NCBI GenBank assembly: GCA_005883305.1
Contig: VBAC01000001.1
Coordinates: forward strand, 124,001-188,000
Direction: 5' to 3'
From: Alphaproteobacteria bacterium
Lineage (GTDB): Bacteria; Pseudomonadota; Alphaproteobacteria; Sphingomonadales; Sphingomonadaceae
Length of the DNA: 64,000 nt
A model generated the notes under the pieces. That model saw only the letters and a program-made list of their open reading frames with translations, searched no databases and was not told the DNA's origin. Below, in pieces: positions 1-7,985 of this stretch. Positions within the stretch are counted from its first letter, which is position 1; each line of letters begins with the position of its first letter. The position numbers and the translations under genes were made by a program.

Positions 1-867
1 GTCGAAGAAGTCCCTGAGGATCGGCGGCCGTTTCGAAGCGAAGTAGAATTCGGGATCGGCGCCGACGTCCGCGTCGGCGGTGAGCTTGAGCTCGTCCTTC
101 CGGGTCACGTCCTCGATGATGCAATAAGCGTGGGTGATGCCGAGCCGGCGCAGGCTGTAGGCCCGGTGATAGCCGTTCTGGAGCAGCACGCGCGATCCGC
201 TGCGGATCGCGCTCAGGAAGTTGGATCCGAAGCCGACCATGATGCCGACCATCGCCGCGACCGGCCCGCTGCTGTCGAGGCCCTCGATCTCTGCCGGACG
301 AAGCAGCCGCGGCTCATGCGCCCGGAAATCGGTCGAGCGGCTGGTGAAGAGGAATCGGTCGCCGGAAAGGCGCTGGATCCGAACGTCCGGCAGATCGCGC
401 TCGAGCGGCAGGCAGAAGCGGAACAGGGTCTCGTCGTCCGGCTCGGGCCCGAGCGTCGCGGCCAACCGGTCGGTGAAGCTGTGCTCGACGCTGTTTTGCG
501 AGACCACCAGCTTGTCCAGCTCGACCCGTGCGAAGGTGAAGGGAAGATTGTCGAACGAGGCGCGAAACCACGGGCTCGCGCACACCGCGTCGACCAGCGG
601 CTGAAGAGCGCCGTCCAGAGGCAGACATTCCACCTCTTCGGCGATTCCCGCCTCGCTCTGCTCAAGATCGTAATAGAGATCGTTCGCGGCCCGCCATTCC
701 TCGGTCAGCTTTCGCGGATCGGCACCGCGCCCGCCCACGACCTTGTGGGCGACGAACTCGAGATAATCGCTGAGGTGCGGCTGGCCGAGCAGCCAGGCCA
801 TCTCGCAGGCGGCTTCCTGCTTGGCGCTCGGCGCGGCGATCGGCTTGTGGCGCAATGCGGCCCCCAT
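1..867 (-). CDS. Uncharacterised protein with a ParB-like motif (3' end outside window)
   Basis: The frame is open from an ATG at 867 to the window edge, giving at least 289 residues; the C-terminus is missing. I do not recognise a named family over the whole length. Near residues 225-250 the stretch NGYHRAYSLRRLGITHAYCI resembles the ParB-type nuclease/effector motif (G-[HY]-[HR]-R followed by a conserved 'lG'), which is only a weak hint. The N-terminal half is acidic and mixed, with no signal peptide and no membrane segment, so a cytoplasmic protein is likely. A purine-rich AGAGGG lies about 10 bases upstream of the ATG. It is encoded in the same direction as, and about 100 bases after, the 55-residue double-glycine peptide gene, but a strong hairpin terminator separates them. 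A role in modifying or regulating that peptide is inference from position only. Confidence 0.7.
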   Translation of the reverse strand, partial: MGAALRHKPIAAPSAKQEAACEMAWLLGQPHLSDYLEFVAHKVVGGRGADPRKLTEEWRAANDLYYDLEQSEAGIAEEVECLPLDGALQPLVDAVCASPWFRASFDNLPFTFARVELDKLVVSQNSVEHSFTDRLAATLGPEPDDETLFRFCLPLERDLPDVRIQRLSGDRFLFTSRSTDFRAHEPRLLRPAEIEGLDSSGPVAAMVGIMVGFGSNFLSAIRSGSRVLLQNGYHRAYSLRRLGITHAYCIIEDVTRKDELKLTADADVGADPEFYFASKRPPILRDFFD

Positions 868-938
868 TGATGCTGCTGCCCTCTCGGGGCGGCCCGGTCT
901 GCCTTAGCGCGGCACCGGTTTGGAATTGGTGAAAATGG

Positions 939-964
939 GCCGGGGCCGCATCGGCGGCCCCGGC
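939..964 (-). terminator. Intrinsic terminator after the double-glycine peptide gene
   Basis: A perfect 11-bp GC-only stem (939-949 with 954-964) encloses a 4-base loop. On the minus strand it is followed by CCATTTTC, a short T run. It begins 10 bases after the stop codon of the small peptide gene, so that gene probably ends its own transcript here. Confidence 0.7.
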
Positions 965-973
965 GACCGGGTC

Positions 974-1141
974 TTAGTAGCAGCGATTCTTCGACCGCTT
1001 GGACTTCGACTTCTTGCTCTTGCTCTTCTTCGACTTGCTCTTGTGCGAACGGCTGCCGCCGCCGCCGCAGCTGCCGCCCTTGCGGCCGCCGCCGCCCGCG
1101 CCATAGACCTGGCTCAGTTCGTTCGTGTCGAGATCGCGCAT
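974..1141 (-). CDS. 55-aa peptide with double-glycine-type leader and Ser/Lys-repeat core
   Basis: This short gene runs from ATG at 1141 to TAA at 974, with GAGGGAG eight bases before the start and a perfect terminator hairpin just after the stop. Residues 1-15, MRDLDTNELSQVYGA, fit the bacteriocin-type double-glycine leader when cleaved after G14-A15: Leu at -12, Glu at -8, Leu at -7, Val at -4, Gly at -2, Ala at -1. The predicted 40-residue core starts with two Gly-rich runs around Cys25. It continues as alternating Ser and Lys (three repeats of the type KSKSK) and ends NRCY, so the only two cysteines sit near its two ends and it is strongly basic. Double-glycine leaders are normally cut by C39 peptidase-type ABC exporters during export; none with an evident C39 domain is in the window. 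A secreted peptide (bacteriocin-like, signalling or nucleic-acid/surface binding) is inference. Low sequence complexity is the main reason for caution. Confidence 0.7.
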   Translation of the reverse strand: MRDLDTNELSQVYGAGGGGRKGGSCGGGGSRSHKSKSKKSKSKKSKSKRSKNRCY

Positions 1142-1354
1142 TTCGAGGACTCCCTCTTCATATCCAGCGGCTTCTCACCGCGGCCTCGAAAAATATCTCG
1201 GCCGGCGTCGTCCCGCACATGATTGTTATGGTTACTGAATCCCAAATCAGGACAGCCGGCCCGGATGTCCCGGCGAAGCCGGCGCGTCTTAAGACCTTGG
1301 AAAGCCCGGCGGACGTACACTCTGCTGTCCGGAAATGGTTTCCGGGGGATGCCG

Positions 1355-1549
1355 ATGCTTGCCATTCAGATCCGGGCCTATGCCTTGCTGATCGCCTGCC
1401 TGCTGGTGGTGGACGCGGCTGCCTTCCATGGCGAGTACCGTCAGGAAGTGGGCGGAAGGATGCTGCGGGTTCTTTCCGCGATCTCACCGGCCCATTGGAG
1501 CGTCGGATCCGGGCGCGACTGGCGCAATCCGGGGCGCCGGCGAGGCTGA
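1355..1549 (+). CDS. Small membrane-anchored hypothetical protein, 64 aa
   Basis: Reading from ATG 1355 (GGGGGA lies just upstream; ATG 1349 is an alternative two codons earlier) gives a 64-residue protein. Residues 5-22 (QIRAYALLIACLLVVDAA) form one hydrophobic segment, followed by a conserved-looking AFHGEYRQEV and a short region ending in PAHW and an Arg-rich tail. I recall similar short proteins with an N-terminal helix and the words 'FHGxYR' and 'PAHW' from sphingomonad genomes, but I know no function. It lies upstream of the ABC exporter on the same strand with a 68-base gap and could be co-transcribed. It is preferred over the overlapping N-terminal extension of the exporter frame because it has transmembrane and start-site logic, and the extension does not. 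Confidence 0.5.
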   Translation: MLAIQIRAYALLIACLLVVDAAAFHGEYRQEVGGRMLRVLSAISPAHWSVGSGRDWRNPGRRRG

Positions 1550-1617
1550 ACCGTCGCGGAGCAACGAGCGCCGCTTTCCCAATGCATTCTGCGAATACGG
1601 CTCTATGCTCCGGTGCG

Positions 1618-3414
1618 ATGAGTGCGGAGCAGGCCAGCCGGATCGGGGAGAGTGGAGCGATCGTCACGGCGGCAGGATCGCTTCCCGCCACCTTGTTCGC
1701 CTTCGCCCGCACTCTGTCCGTCCGCCGTCGCCGTCAGCTCGTCGTCGTGACGGCGATGATGCTTGCCGCCGCAGTCGCGGAGATGGTGACGATCGGCGCG
1801 GTGCTTCCCTTCGTCGCGCTGATCTCGGACCCGGCCCGCGCCGTGCATCTTCCAGGATACGGCCTGTTCCTGGCCATCGCCGGGGGCGCGGATGAAAGAG
1901 AGCTCGCCTTGCGCGCGACCATCCTCTTTGCCGGGGCAATCGGGCTTTCCACCCTGGCGAGGCTGCTCATCCATCGCATGACCTACCGCTTTGCCTACGC
2001 GCTGGGTCACGAGGTCGGAACGGCCGTCTTCGCCCGAATGCTGCGCCAGCCCTACAGCCTCTATGTGAATCGCAATTCCGCCGTGGTTCTCGCTGCAGTC
2101 GACAAGGTGCAGGTGCTGGTTCACCAGGTCGTGTTGCCCCTGATGCAGGGAGTGACCTCCGCGGCGATGGCGCTCGCGATTATCGGGCTTCTCACCGCCA
2201 TCGCCCCGGCGGCCGCAGGGGCAGCTTTGCTCGCCGCTTTGGCCTATCTCGCCGTCGGCTATGCGCTTGCCCGCCGCCTTCGGGCCGAATCGCGAACGAT
2301 CGCCGCGCTGGCATCGGCGCGAATGCAGGCCGTCCAGGAGGGATTGGGAGCGATCCGGGACATCCTGCTGGACCACAGCCAGGAGGTGTTCGAGGCGCAA
2401 TTCCGCCGTCTCGATCACGCTTATCGGCGCGCTCAGACGACGGTTGGGATCGCTGCGGCTACGCCGCGTTATGTGCTCGAGGCGGCCGGGATCGTCGTCA
2501 TCGCATTGATCGCCCTTGAGATGAGCCAAGGTTCCGGGGGGATTTCCGGAGCGCTGCCGATTCTCGGTGCGCTGGCGCTGAGTGCTCAGCGCTTGCTCCC
2601 CTTGCTCAATACGGCGCATGTCGGGTGGACTCAGGCCAGCGGGCATCGCCAGTCCATGGCCGATCTGTTGGCATTGCTGAGCACCGAGACGGTCGTCAGT
2701 CGGCGCATCGCGGATCCGAAGCCGTTCACGACCGATATCGAGTTCGATCAAGTCAGCCTGCGCTGGCCCCGGGGGGAGCAATCGTTGCGAGCCGTGAGCC
2801 TGACGATCGCCAAGGGCGAGCGTATCGGCTTGGTCGGCAAGACCGGCAGCGGCAAAAGCAGCCTCCTCGACCTTCTGATGGGCCTGATCGAGCCCACGAC
2901 GGGGGAAATTCGGATCGACGGACGCAAGCTCGACGACGCCGGACGCGCCAACTGGCAGGCGCAGATCGCCCATGTTCCCCAGAACATCTATCTCGCCGAT
3001 GCGTCCGTCGCCGCGAACATCGCCTTCGCGGAGGCGGAGATAGACATGGCGCGGGTGCGTGAGGCGGCACAACGAGCGCAAATCCACGACTTCATCGAGC
3101 GCCTGCCGAATGGCTATGCGACGTTCGTCGGAGATCGCGGATCCTGGCTGTCGGGCGGCCAGCGTCAGCGCATCGCCATCGCCCGGGCTTTCTACAAGCG
3201 GGCCGACGTGCTGATTCTCGACGAGGCGACCGGCCATCTCGACCGCGAAACCGAGAATGCGGTGGTGAGGGCGGTCGCCGCGGCAGGGCCGGACGTCACC
3301 ATAGTCTTCGTCGCCCACCGGGAATCCGCGTTGACCCTGTGCGACCGCATTTTGCGCCTCGAAGCCGGACGCCTGTGCGAGGATCCCGCTTCCTACCGCC
3401 TGGCGGCGCATTAG
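1618..3414 (+). CDS. ABC exporter, fused permease and ATPase (PglK/MsbA-like)
   Basis: This 598-residue half-transporter joins a six-helix membrane domain (about residues 40-310) to an ATPase domain (about 370-590). The Walker A motif GKTGSGKSS starts near residue 407, the signature LSGGQRQR near 511, Walker B VLILDEAT near 530, and the H-loop is FVAHR. There is no C39 peptidase domain at the N-terminus. The frame is open upstream to 1219, but that extension is Arg/Ser/Pro-rich and not protein-like, so ATG 1618 (MSAEQASR) was chosen. Exporters of this layout move lipids, lipid-linked glycans or peptides out of the cytoplasm. The two glycosyltransferase genes directly downstream (7-base gap, then overlap) favour a glycan or glycolipid flippase of the PglK type. 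A peptide substrate cannot be ruled out. Confidence 0.85.
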   Translation: MSAEQASRIGESGAIVTAAGSLPATLFAFARTLSVRRRRQLVVVTAMMLAAAVAEMVTIGAVLPFVALISDPARAVHLPGYGLFLAIAGGADERELALRATILFAGAIGLSTLARLLIHRMTYRFAYALGHEVGTAVFARMLRQPYSLYVNRNSAVVLAAVDKVQVLVHQVVLPLMQGVTSAAMALAIIGLLTAIAPAAAGAALLAALAYLAVGYALARRLRAESRTIAALASARMQAVQEGLGAIRDILLDHSQEVFEAQFRRLDHAYRRAQTTVGIAAATPRYVLEAAGIVVIALIALEMSQGSGGISGALPILGALALSAQRLLPLLNTAHVGWTQASGHRQSMADLLALLSTETVVSRRIADPKPFTTDIEFDQVSLRWPRGEQSLRAVSLTIAKGERIGLVGKTGSGKSSLLDLLMGLIEPTTGEIRIDGRKLDDAGRANWQAQIAHVPQNIYLADASVAANIAFAEAEIDMARVREAAQRAQIHDFIERLPNGYATFVGDRGSWLSGGQRQRIAIARAFYKRADVLILDEATGHLDRETENAVVRAVAAAGPDVTIVFVAHRESALTLCDRILRLEAGRLCEDPASYRLAAH

Positions 3415-3421
3415 GGGACGT

Positions 3422-4399
3422 ATGTTCAGTATCGTCATGCCGCTTTGGAACAAGCGTCGAACGGTCGAAAGCACGATAGCCAGCGTGCTCGGCCAAACGT
3501 GGCGGGACTTCGAGCTGGTTGTGGTCGACGACGGTTCCACGGATGGGAGCGCCGAACTGGTTTCGGCCTTCCGGGATCCGCGCGTCAGGGTGCTGACGCA
3601 GGCCAATGCCGGTGCCGCCGTCGCCCGCAACGCGGGAATTGAGGCTGCTCGCCACGATTGGATTGCGTTCCTCGATGCGGACGACCTCTGGCTGCCGGAT
3701 CATCTTGTCGAGCTGGACCGAATCCGGAGCCGGTTTCCCGAGGCGGGGCTTATCGGCACCTCGTTCGTGCGCCGCGGACGCGGAGAGTTCCATCCCCTGC
3801 CTCGCGATCCCCCGGAGGTCGCGCTGATCGACTATTTCGCGTTGGAGGCCGGCGGCGCCATGGTCCTGTGCAGCAGCACGGCGGCGATTCCCAGATCGAC
3901 CTACGCCGCGCTCGGCGGGTTCGGCGATTGGGCTCTGGGCCCGGACAGCGAATATTGGGCCCGGATCGCGCTCGACTTGCCGGTCGCGGCGTCGCGCCGG
4001 GTTACCGCCGTCTACCGGCTCGGCACGGGCGGCATGACCGACCGCGCTCTTCGGACGCGGCGGCATGGGCCGCTCCGCGCCCTGGGCGATCTCAACCCAC
4101 TCATGGGACTGCTGGTCGAGCGCTATCCCGGGATTGCGTGCGCCGACCGGCGGGCATCCATCGATCGCCTGATCGACCGCAGGCTGAAGCTCTGCGTCCG
4201 GGGCGCGGCCAAGGCCGGCGACATCGCGGCGTTGCGCGCCGTTTCGCGATTCCTTTCGCGCCCACTGCGCGCGCAAGAGCGGCTCATTCTCGCAATGGCC
4301 AGGCTTCCCGCTCCGGCTGCGCGTGCCCTGTACGATCTGGGCTTCGCCGCAAAGGCCCTGATGCGGGGGCTGAGGCGCAGGCTGCCCCATGCGGGATGA
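3422..4399 (+). CDS. Glycosyltransferase family 2
   Basis: This 325-residue protein starts with the GT-A fold of family 2. The N-terminal FSIVMPLWNKRRTVESTI is followed by VVVDDGSTDGS (nucleotide-sugar binding), NAGAAVARNAG, and the metal-binding FLDADDLW near residue 82. It has no membrane anchor beyond weak C-terminal amphipathic helices, so it probably acts at the inner face of the cytoplasmic membrane, adding a sugar from a nucleotide donor to a lipid-linked or protein acceptor. It starts seven bases after the ABC exporter and overlaps the next glycosyltransferase gene by 11 bases, so the three are almost certainly one operon. The acceptor and sugar cannot be read from the sequence. Confidence 0.9.
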   Translation: MFSIVMPLWNKRRTVESTIASVLGQTWRDFELVVVDDGSTDGSAELVSAFRDPRVRVLTQANAGAAVARNAGIEAARHDWIAFLDADDLWLPDHLVELDRIRSRFPEAGLIGTSFVRRGRGEFHPLPRDPPEVALIDYFALEAGGAMVLCSSTAAIPRSTYAALGGFGDWALGPDSEYWARIALDLPVAASRRVTAVYRLGTGGMTDRALRTRRHGPLRALGDLNPLMGLLVERYPGIACADRRASIDRLIDRRLKLCVRGAAKAGDIAALRAVSRFLSRPLRAQERLILAMARLPAPAARALYDLGFAAKALMRGLRRRLPHAG

Positions 4400-5513
4400 A
4401 AGCCAGGTCCGTATTCTCTTCTGTATCCCCCGGCTTGTCGGCGGGGGCGCCGAGCGTCAGCTCAGCCAGTTGTTGCCGCGGCTCGTCGAGCGCGGAATCG
4501 GCGTATCGCTGTTCAGCCGTCTCACCCGGAACGAGGTGGCGAGCCTGGAGGCGGCAGGGATCGCCTGTTATCCGATCCGGGCCGCCGGCAATCACGATCC
4601 GCGGTTGCTCGGCGAACTCGCTGTCGCGGCGCGGCATTCGCGCGCCGCGATCATTCACAGCTGGCTGACGCAGATGGACGTGCTCGGCGGCGCAGTCGCT
4701 CTAACCACCGGCAGATCCTGGGTGCTGTCGGAGCGCTTATCGAAGGATGGCTATTATGGAGGCTGGAAGGACAGGCTTCGCCGGTTTCTCGGCCGCTTCG
4801 CCGATATTGTCGTCGCTAACAGTGAAGCCGGCCTCGATGCCTGGCCCGGCCATCCCCGGCGGACGATCATCGCCAATGGGATCGACCTGGAGAGGATCGA
4901 CGATGTCGGCGCAGCGGCATGGCCGATTCGCCGCCCTCTGATCGTAACAATGGCGCGTCTGGAAGCGCACAAGGGAGTGGGTTCGGTGCTGAAGGCCGTT
5001 GCCCGGCTTCGGGGGAAATATCCTGATTTGATGCTGGTGATTCTCGGACAGGGCCCGCTGGAAGCCGAACTTAGGGCGCTCGCGGCGGCCCTGGGCATCG
5101 AGGACAATGTCATCTTCGCCGGCTTCCGGCCCGACGCCTGGAGCTGGCTGAAGGCCGCTTGCCTGTTCGTCTCGGCAAGCAGCGTCGAAGGACAGCCCAA
5201 TGCCGTCATGGAAGCGGCGGCGGCCGGGACTCCCCAAGTGCTGTCCGACATCGTCATGCACCGCAATACCGTCGGCGATGGCGGCGCTTTGTTCTTCGAG
5301 CCTTCCGATCCCGAAGCGATGGCGGTGGCCATCGCTGAATTGCTTGAAAATCCCGCCTGTGCCCGAGCGATCGTTGCTTCGGCCCGGTCGAGCGTCGCGG
5401 ATTTCTCCGTGGAGCGCGCAGCCGATCTTTATGCCGCGCTCTACCGGCGAACCGCGAGCGGCTCGCCAATGCCGGAGGCGGGCCGCGGCGCCTCCTGCTC
5501 GAGCGCGGCCTGA
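4389..5513 (+). CDS. Glycosyltransferase family 4 (GT-B)
   Basis: This 374-residue protein is of the WecA/PimA-style GT4 class. It has an N-terminal ILFCIPRLVGGGAERQLSQL acceptor-domain motif, the C-terminal donor site SASSVEGQPNAVMEAAAAGT with the EGQPN...E pair typical of E-x7-E retaining enzymes, and a hinge near IIANGIDLERI. It overlaps the preceding family 2 gene by 11 bases. Its last 73 bases overlap, tail to tail, the convergent minus-strand glycosyltransferase gene, and the final residues (about SGSPMPEAGRG onward) are low-complexity, as if the frame had been extended by loss of an earlier stop. It likely elongates the same glycan handled by the upstream ABC exporter. Confidence 0.9.
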   Translation: MRDESQVRILFCIPRLVGGGAERQLSQLLPRLVERGIGVSLFSRLTRNEVASLEAAGIACYPIRAAGNHDPRLLGELAVAARHSRAAIIHSWLTQMDVLGGAVALTTGRSWVLSERLSKDGYYGGWKDRLRRFLGRFADIVVANSEAGLDAWPGHPRRTIIANGIDLERIDDVGAAAWPIRRPLIVTMARLEAHKGVGSVLKAVARLRGKYPDLMLVILGQGPLEAELRALAAALGIEDNVIFAGFRPDAWSWLKAACLFVSASSVEGQPNAVMEAAAAGTPQVLSDIVMHRNTVGDGGALFFEPSDPEAMAVAIAELLENPACARAIVASARSSVADFSVERAADLYAALYRRTASGSPMPEAGRGASCSSAA

Positions 5514-6676
5514 ACCGCCTCCCAGGTCGCGGCGCCGCACTGCTCCCAAGTGAACATCTTCGCGCGCCGGGCGGCCGCATCGCCGAGACGCCGGCGCGCC
5601 CCCTCGTCGCCGAGCAGGCGATGGATCTCTGCGGCGATCGCGCCCACGTCATAGGGCTCGACATAGGCCAGCTCGGCCCCGCCCAGTTCCGGCATCGGTT
5701 GCCGCGAGGATGCCAGCAACGGGCGGCCGACGCACATCAGTTCAAGCAATGTGACGGGGCAATTTTCGCAGACGGAAAGGAACAGATTGAGCACCGCGCG
5801 GCCCGCGAGATCGAAAACCTGCTCCTGGCGGATCTTTCCAAGCAATATGATCTCATGTTCCAGACCGTGCCGGGCTATCGCGTCGCGAACGCGCCGGGCG
5901 TAAGGCGGATAAACGGGTCCTGCGAGCACCAGCTTTTCCGGGCGATCCCCGCGCTGGCGCAGGGTCGCCCAGGCTTCGACGAGCTCGAGCTGGGTTTTGT
6001 AGGGCTCGATGGCCGACAGATAGAGGACGAACCGCTCCGGCAGACGAGAGGCGATCTCCGGATCGAGCGGCGCCTGGGTCCGTTCGACGCCGTGGCGAAT
6101 CACGGCCGCCCGGCCACACCGGCTCCCGACCAGCTTCTCGGCCACCCGCCGGCCATGGTCGGAAATGAAGATCACGTAATCGGCGCGGCGCATCGCCCAG
6201 CCTTGAACGAACCAGAGCAGCCAATGGCGCAGGCGCATCCAGCCCGGTCGGTACCGGCGCCGCGCCTCCCGGTCGAACGGAAGCATGTTCTGGAAGGTGA
6301 CCACCCTCCTTGCGCGTCTGGGCAGCGACACGTCGAAGCTGCCCCCGCAGTTGAACACGACGTCGAAATCCCGGCGCCGATTCCAGAAGAAGCGAAAGAA
6401 GAAAAAACCGATCACGAAGCGCGGGATCGGCAGCCTCGCCCATCGTGGGGCCGGAATCCAGTCGACGTTGGCGGCGCCCGGTACGCTACCGCACTCCCCT
6501 TCATGGGCAAGGACGGAAAGACTGAGGTCGGGCCGGGATGGAAAGGCCGCAACGATGTTGCGAACATAGGCGATACCGCCTCCGCGGCGTGCGGCCAATG
6601 CGCTTAGGAGGATTTTGGTCATGGCCTCCTTCATCGCACTCGAGGCTTGCCCGCGTAAAGCGGACAAAAGGCCCAT
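5441..6676 (-). CDS. Glycosyltransferase family 4 at the end of the type I secretion operon
   Basis: This 411-residue GT-B glycosyltransferase has RRGGGIAYVRNIVAAF in the N-terminal domain, a mid-protein ISDHGRRVAEKLV, the donor-domain start FVLYLSAIEPYKTQLELVEA and the nucleotide-sugar site FLSVCENCPVTLLELMCVGR. The long start at 6676 follows the hlyD stop directly (TAG then ATG), which suggests translational coupling. An internal ATG at 6622 (MTKILLSAL) with AAGGAG close upstream gives the shorter N-terminus usual for this family and is a real alternative. It is the last gene of the TolC-ABC-HlyD operon. A glycosyltransferase tied to a type I secretion operon is unusual and could decorate the exported substrate or belong to a surface polysaccharide; neither is shown. 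Confidence 0.85.
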   Translation of the reverse strand: MGLLSALRGQASSAMKEAMTKILLSALAARRGGGIAYVRNIVAAFPSRPDLSLSVLAHEGECGSVPGAANVDWIPAPRWARLPIPRFVIGFFFFRFFWNRRRDFDVVFNCGGSFDVSLPRRARRVVTFQNMLPFDREARRRYRPGWMRLRHWLLWFVQGWAMRRADYVIFISDHGRRVAEKLVGSRCGRAAVIRHGVERTQAPLDPEIASRLPERFVLYLSAIEPYKTQLELVEAWATLRQRGDRPEKLVLAGPVYPPYARRVRDAIARHGLEHEIILLGKIRQEQVFDLAGRAVLNLFLSVCENCPVTLLELMCVGRPLLASSRQPMPELGGAELAYVEPYDVGAIAAEIHRLLGDEGARRRLGDAAARRAKMFTWEQCGAATWEAVQAALEQEAPRPASGIGEPLAVRR

Positions 6677-7981
6677 CTATTGCTCGCGGAACGCCGTCTC
6701 GCGGATGCGGGTGATCGGGGTCAGCAGATATTGCAGGATGGTCCGCTTCTCGCCGAGCAGGTCGACTTCGGCGACCATGCCGGCACCGATCGGCAGCGCC
6801 TGGCCGCCGGGCGCGCGAAGCTCGGCCTGATCGGTTCGGACCCGGACGATGTAGAAAGTCTCGCCGGTCCGCTCCTCGGCCACGGCGTCGGGCGAGATGC
6901 CGACCACTCGGCCTTCGAGCACTCCGTAGATCGAGCGGTCGTAGGCGGTGATCGCCACCCGCGCATGCTGGCCGAGATGGACGAAGGCGATATCGTCCGG
7001 CTTGACCCGCGCCTCGATCAGCAGCGTGTCCTCGGAAGGGACGATCTCGACGATCGGCTCGCCGGCGCGAAGCGTGCCGCCCCGGGTGGTGACCAGCACC
7101 CGGTTGACTCGCCCGGGCAGCGGCGCGCGCAGCACGGTCCGCTCCAGGCGATTGGCAAGGCCGGGCAGGGCGCGCTGGCGCGCGGCAAATTCGGCCTGGG
7201 CCGTCGCGAGCTCGGTGGCCGCCTGGGCGCGCCATTCCTGCTGCGCCTGGGCGAGCGTGGATTGGGCCTCGGCGACCCCGCCGCGGGCGCGGCTGACGGT
7301 CTCGGCCGCGGCCTGCATCTCGTTGCGCGCGATATCGGCGGCGCTCTGCGCCTGGACGAGGCTCAGGCGCGGCTCGATTCCGCCCTCCACGAGCGGGCGC
7401 AGGAGGTTGGCCTCGTCGCGCCTCTGTTGATAGGCGTCGGTGCGGGCGCGGTAGGTTGCCTCGGCCTCGGCGACGCTTCGCTCGACCTGGGTGAGCCGCG
7501 CCCGGGCCGCTCCGACGATTGAGGCGAGATCGCCCATGCGCGAGGCGTGAAGCGCCTGCTCGATCCTGATCTGGTCGAGAAGCGCGGGGACGCGGGTGGC
7601 AGGGTAAGCGGGCTCCCGCCCGGTGATCTCGGCCTCCAGCCGGGCGATCTTGATGTTCAGCGCGCTCACCGTCGCTTCGCCGCTGCCGAACTCGGCGCCG
7701 GTCTGGGTCGGGTCGAGCCGGATGAGGACGTCGCCGGCGCGGACCTGCTGGCCCTGGCGGACGAGGATGTCCTGCACCACGCCGCCTTCGAGGTTCGAAA
7801 CCACCTGCAGCCTTGAGCTCGGCACGACGCGGCCCTGGCCGCGTACCGTCCGGTCGAGCTCGGTGAGCGCGGCCCAGACGAAGAAGGCGCCCATGAAGGC
7901 GACGATGAACCACAACAGCATGTTCGACGCCGTGCGCGGCTTGATCCGCGTCGTCAGGTCCTCGAGATGGGTCCCGTGCAT
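6677..7981 (-). CDS. HlyD-family type I secretion adaptor
   Basis: This 434-residue membrane-fusion protein has a short cytoplasmic N-terminus and one membrane helix (about residues 20-40, MLLWFIVAFMGAFFVWAAL). A lipoyl/barrel half (VVSNLEGGVVQDILVRQGQQ) precedes a long Ala/Glu/Arg-rich coiled coil (about 120-275), and the returning lipoyl half carries the HlyD signature region LRAPLPGRVNRVLV. The C-terminal beta domain ends near RTILQYLLTPI. In the LapC/HlyD family it links the inner-membrane ABC transporter to TolC across the periplasm. It follows the ABC gene with a 4-base gap and is followed at once by a glycosyltransferase. No RTX or other obvious large substrate gene lies in the window. 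Confidence 0.93.
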   Translation of the reverse strand: MHGTHLEDLTTRIKPRTASNMLLWFIVAFMGAFFVWAALTELDRTVRGQGRVVPSSRLQVVSNLEGGVVQDILVRQGQQVRAGDVLIRLDPTQTGAEFGSGEATVSALNIKIARLEAEITGREPAYPATRVPALLDQIRIEQALHASRMGDLASIVGAARARLTQVERSVAEAEATYRARTDAYQQRRDEANLLRPLVEGGIEPRLSLVQAQSAADIARNEMQAAAETVSRARGGVAEAQSTLAQAQQEWRAQAATELATAQAEFAARQRALPGLANRLERTVLRAPLPGRVNRVLVTTRGGTLRAGEPIVEIVPSEDTLLIEARVKPDDIAFVHLGQHARVAITAYDRSIYGVLEGRVVGISPDAVAEERTGETFYIVRVRTDQAELRAPGGQALPIGAGMVAEVDLLGEKRTILQYLLTPITRIRETAFREQ

Positions 7982-7985
7982 GAGG

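Noticed and set aside
904-1104. 66-residue Ala-rich frame on the minus strand over the peptide gene
   Set aside because: It is an out-of-frame shadow of the Gly/Ser/Lys codons of the 55-residue peptide and begins inside it without a ribosome site.
1219-1617. N-terminal extension of the ABC exporter
   Set aside because: The extra 133 residues lack helices and conserved features. The small membrane protein frame 1355-1549 fits this DNA better, and ATG 1618 gives the expected exporter N-terminus.
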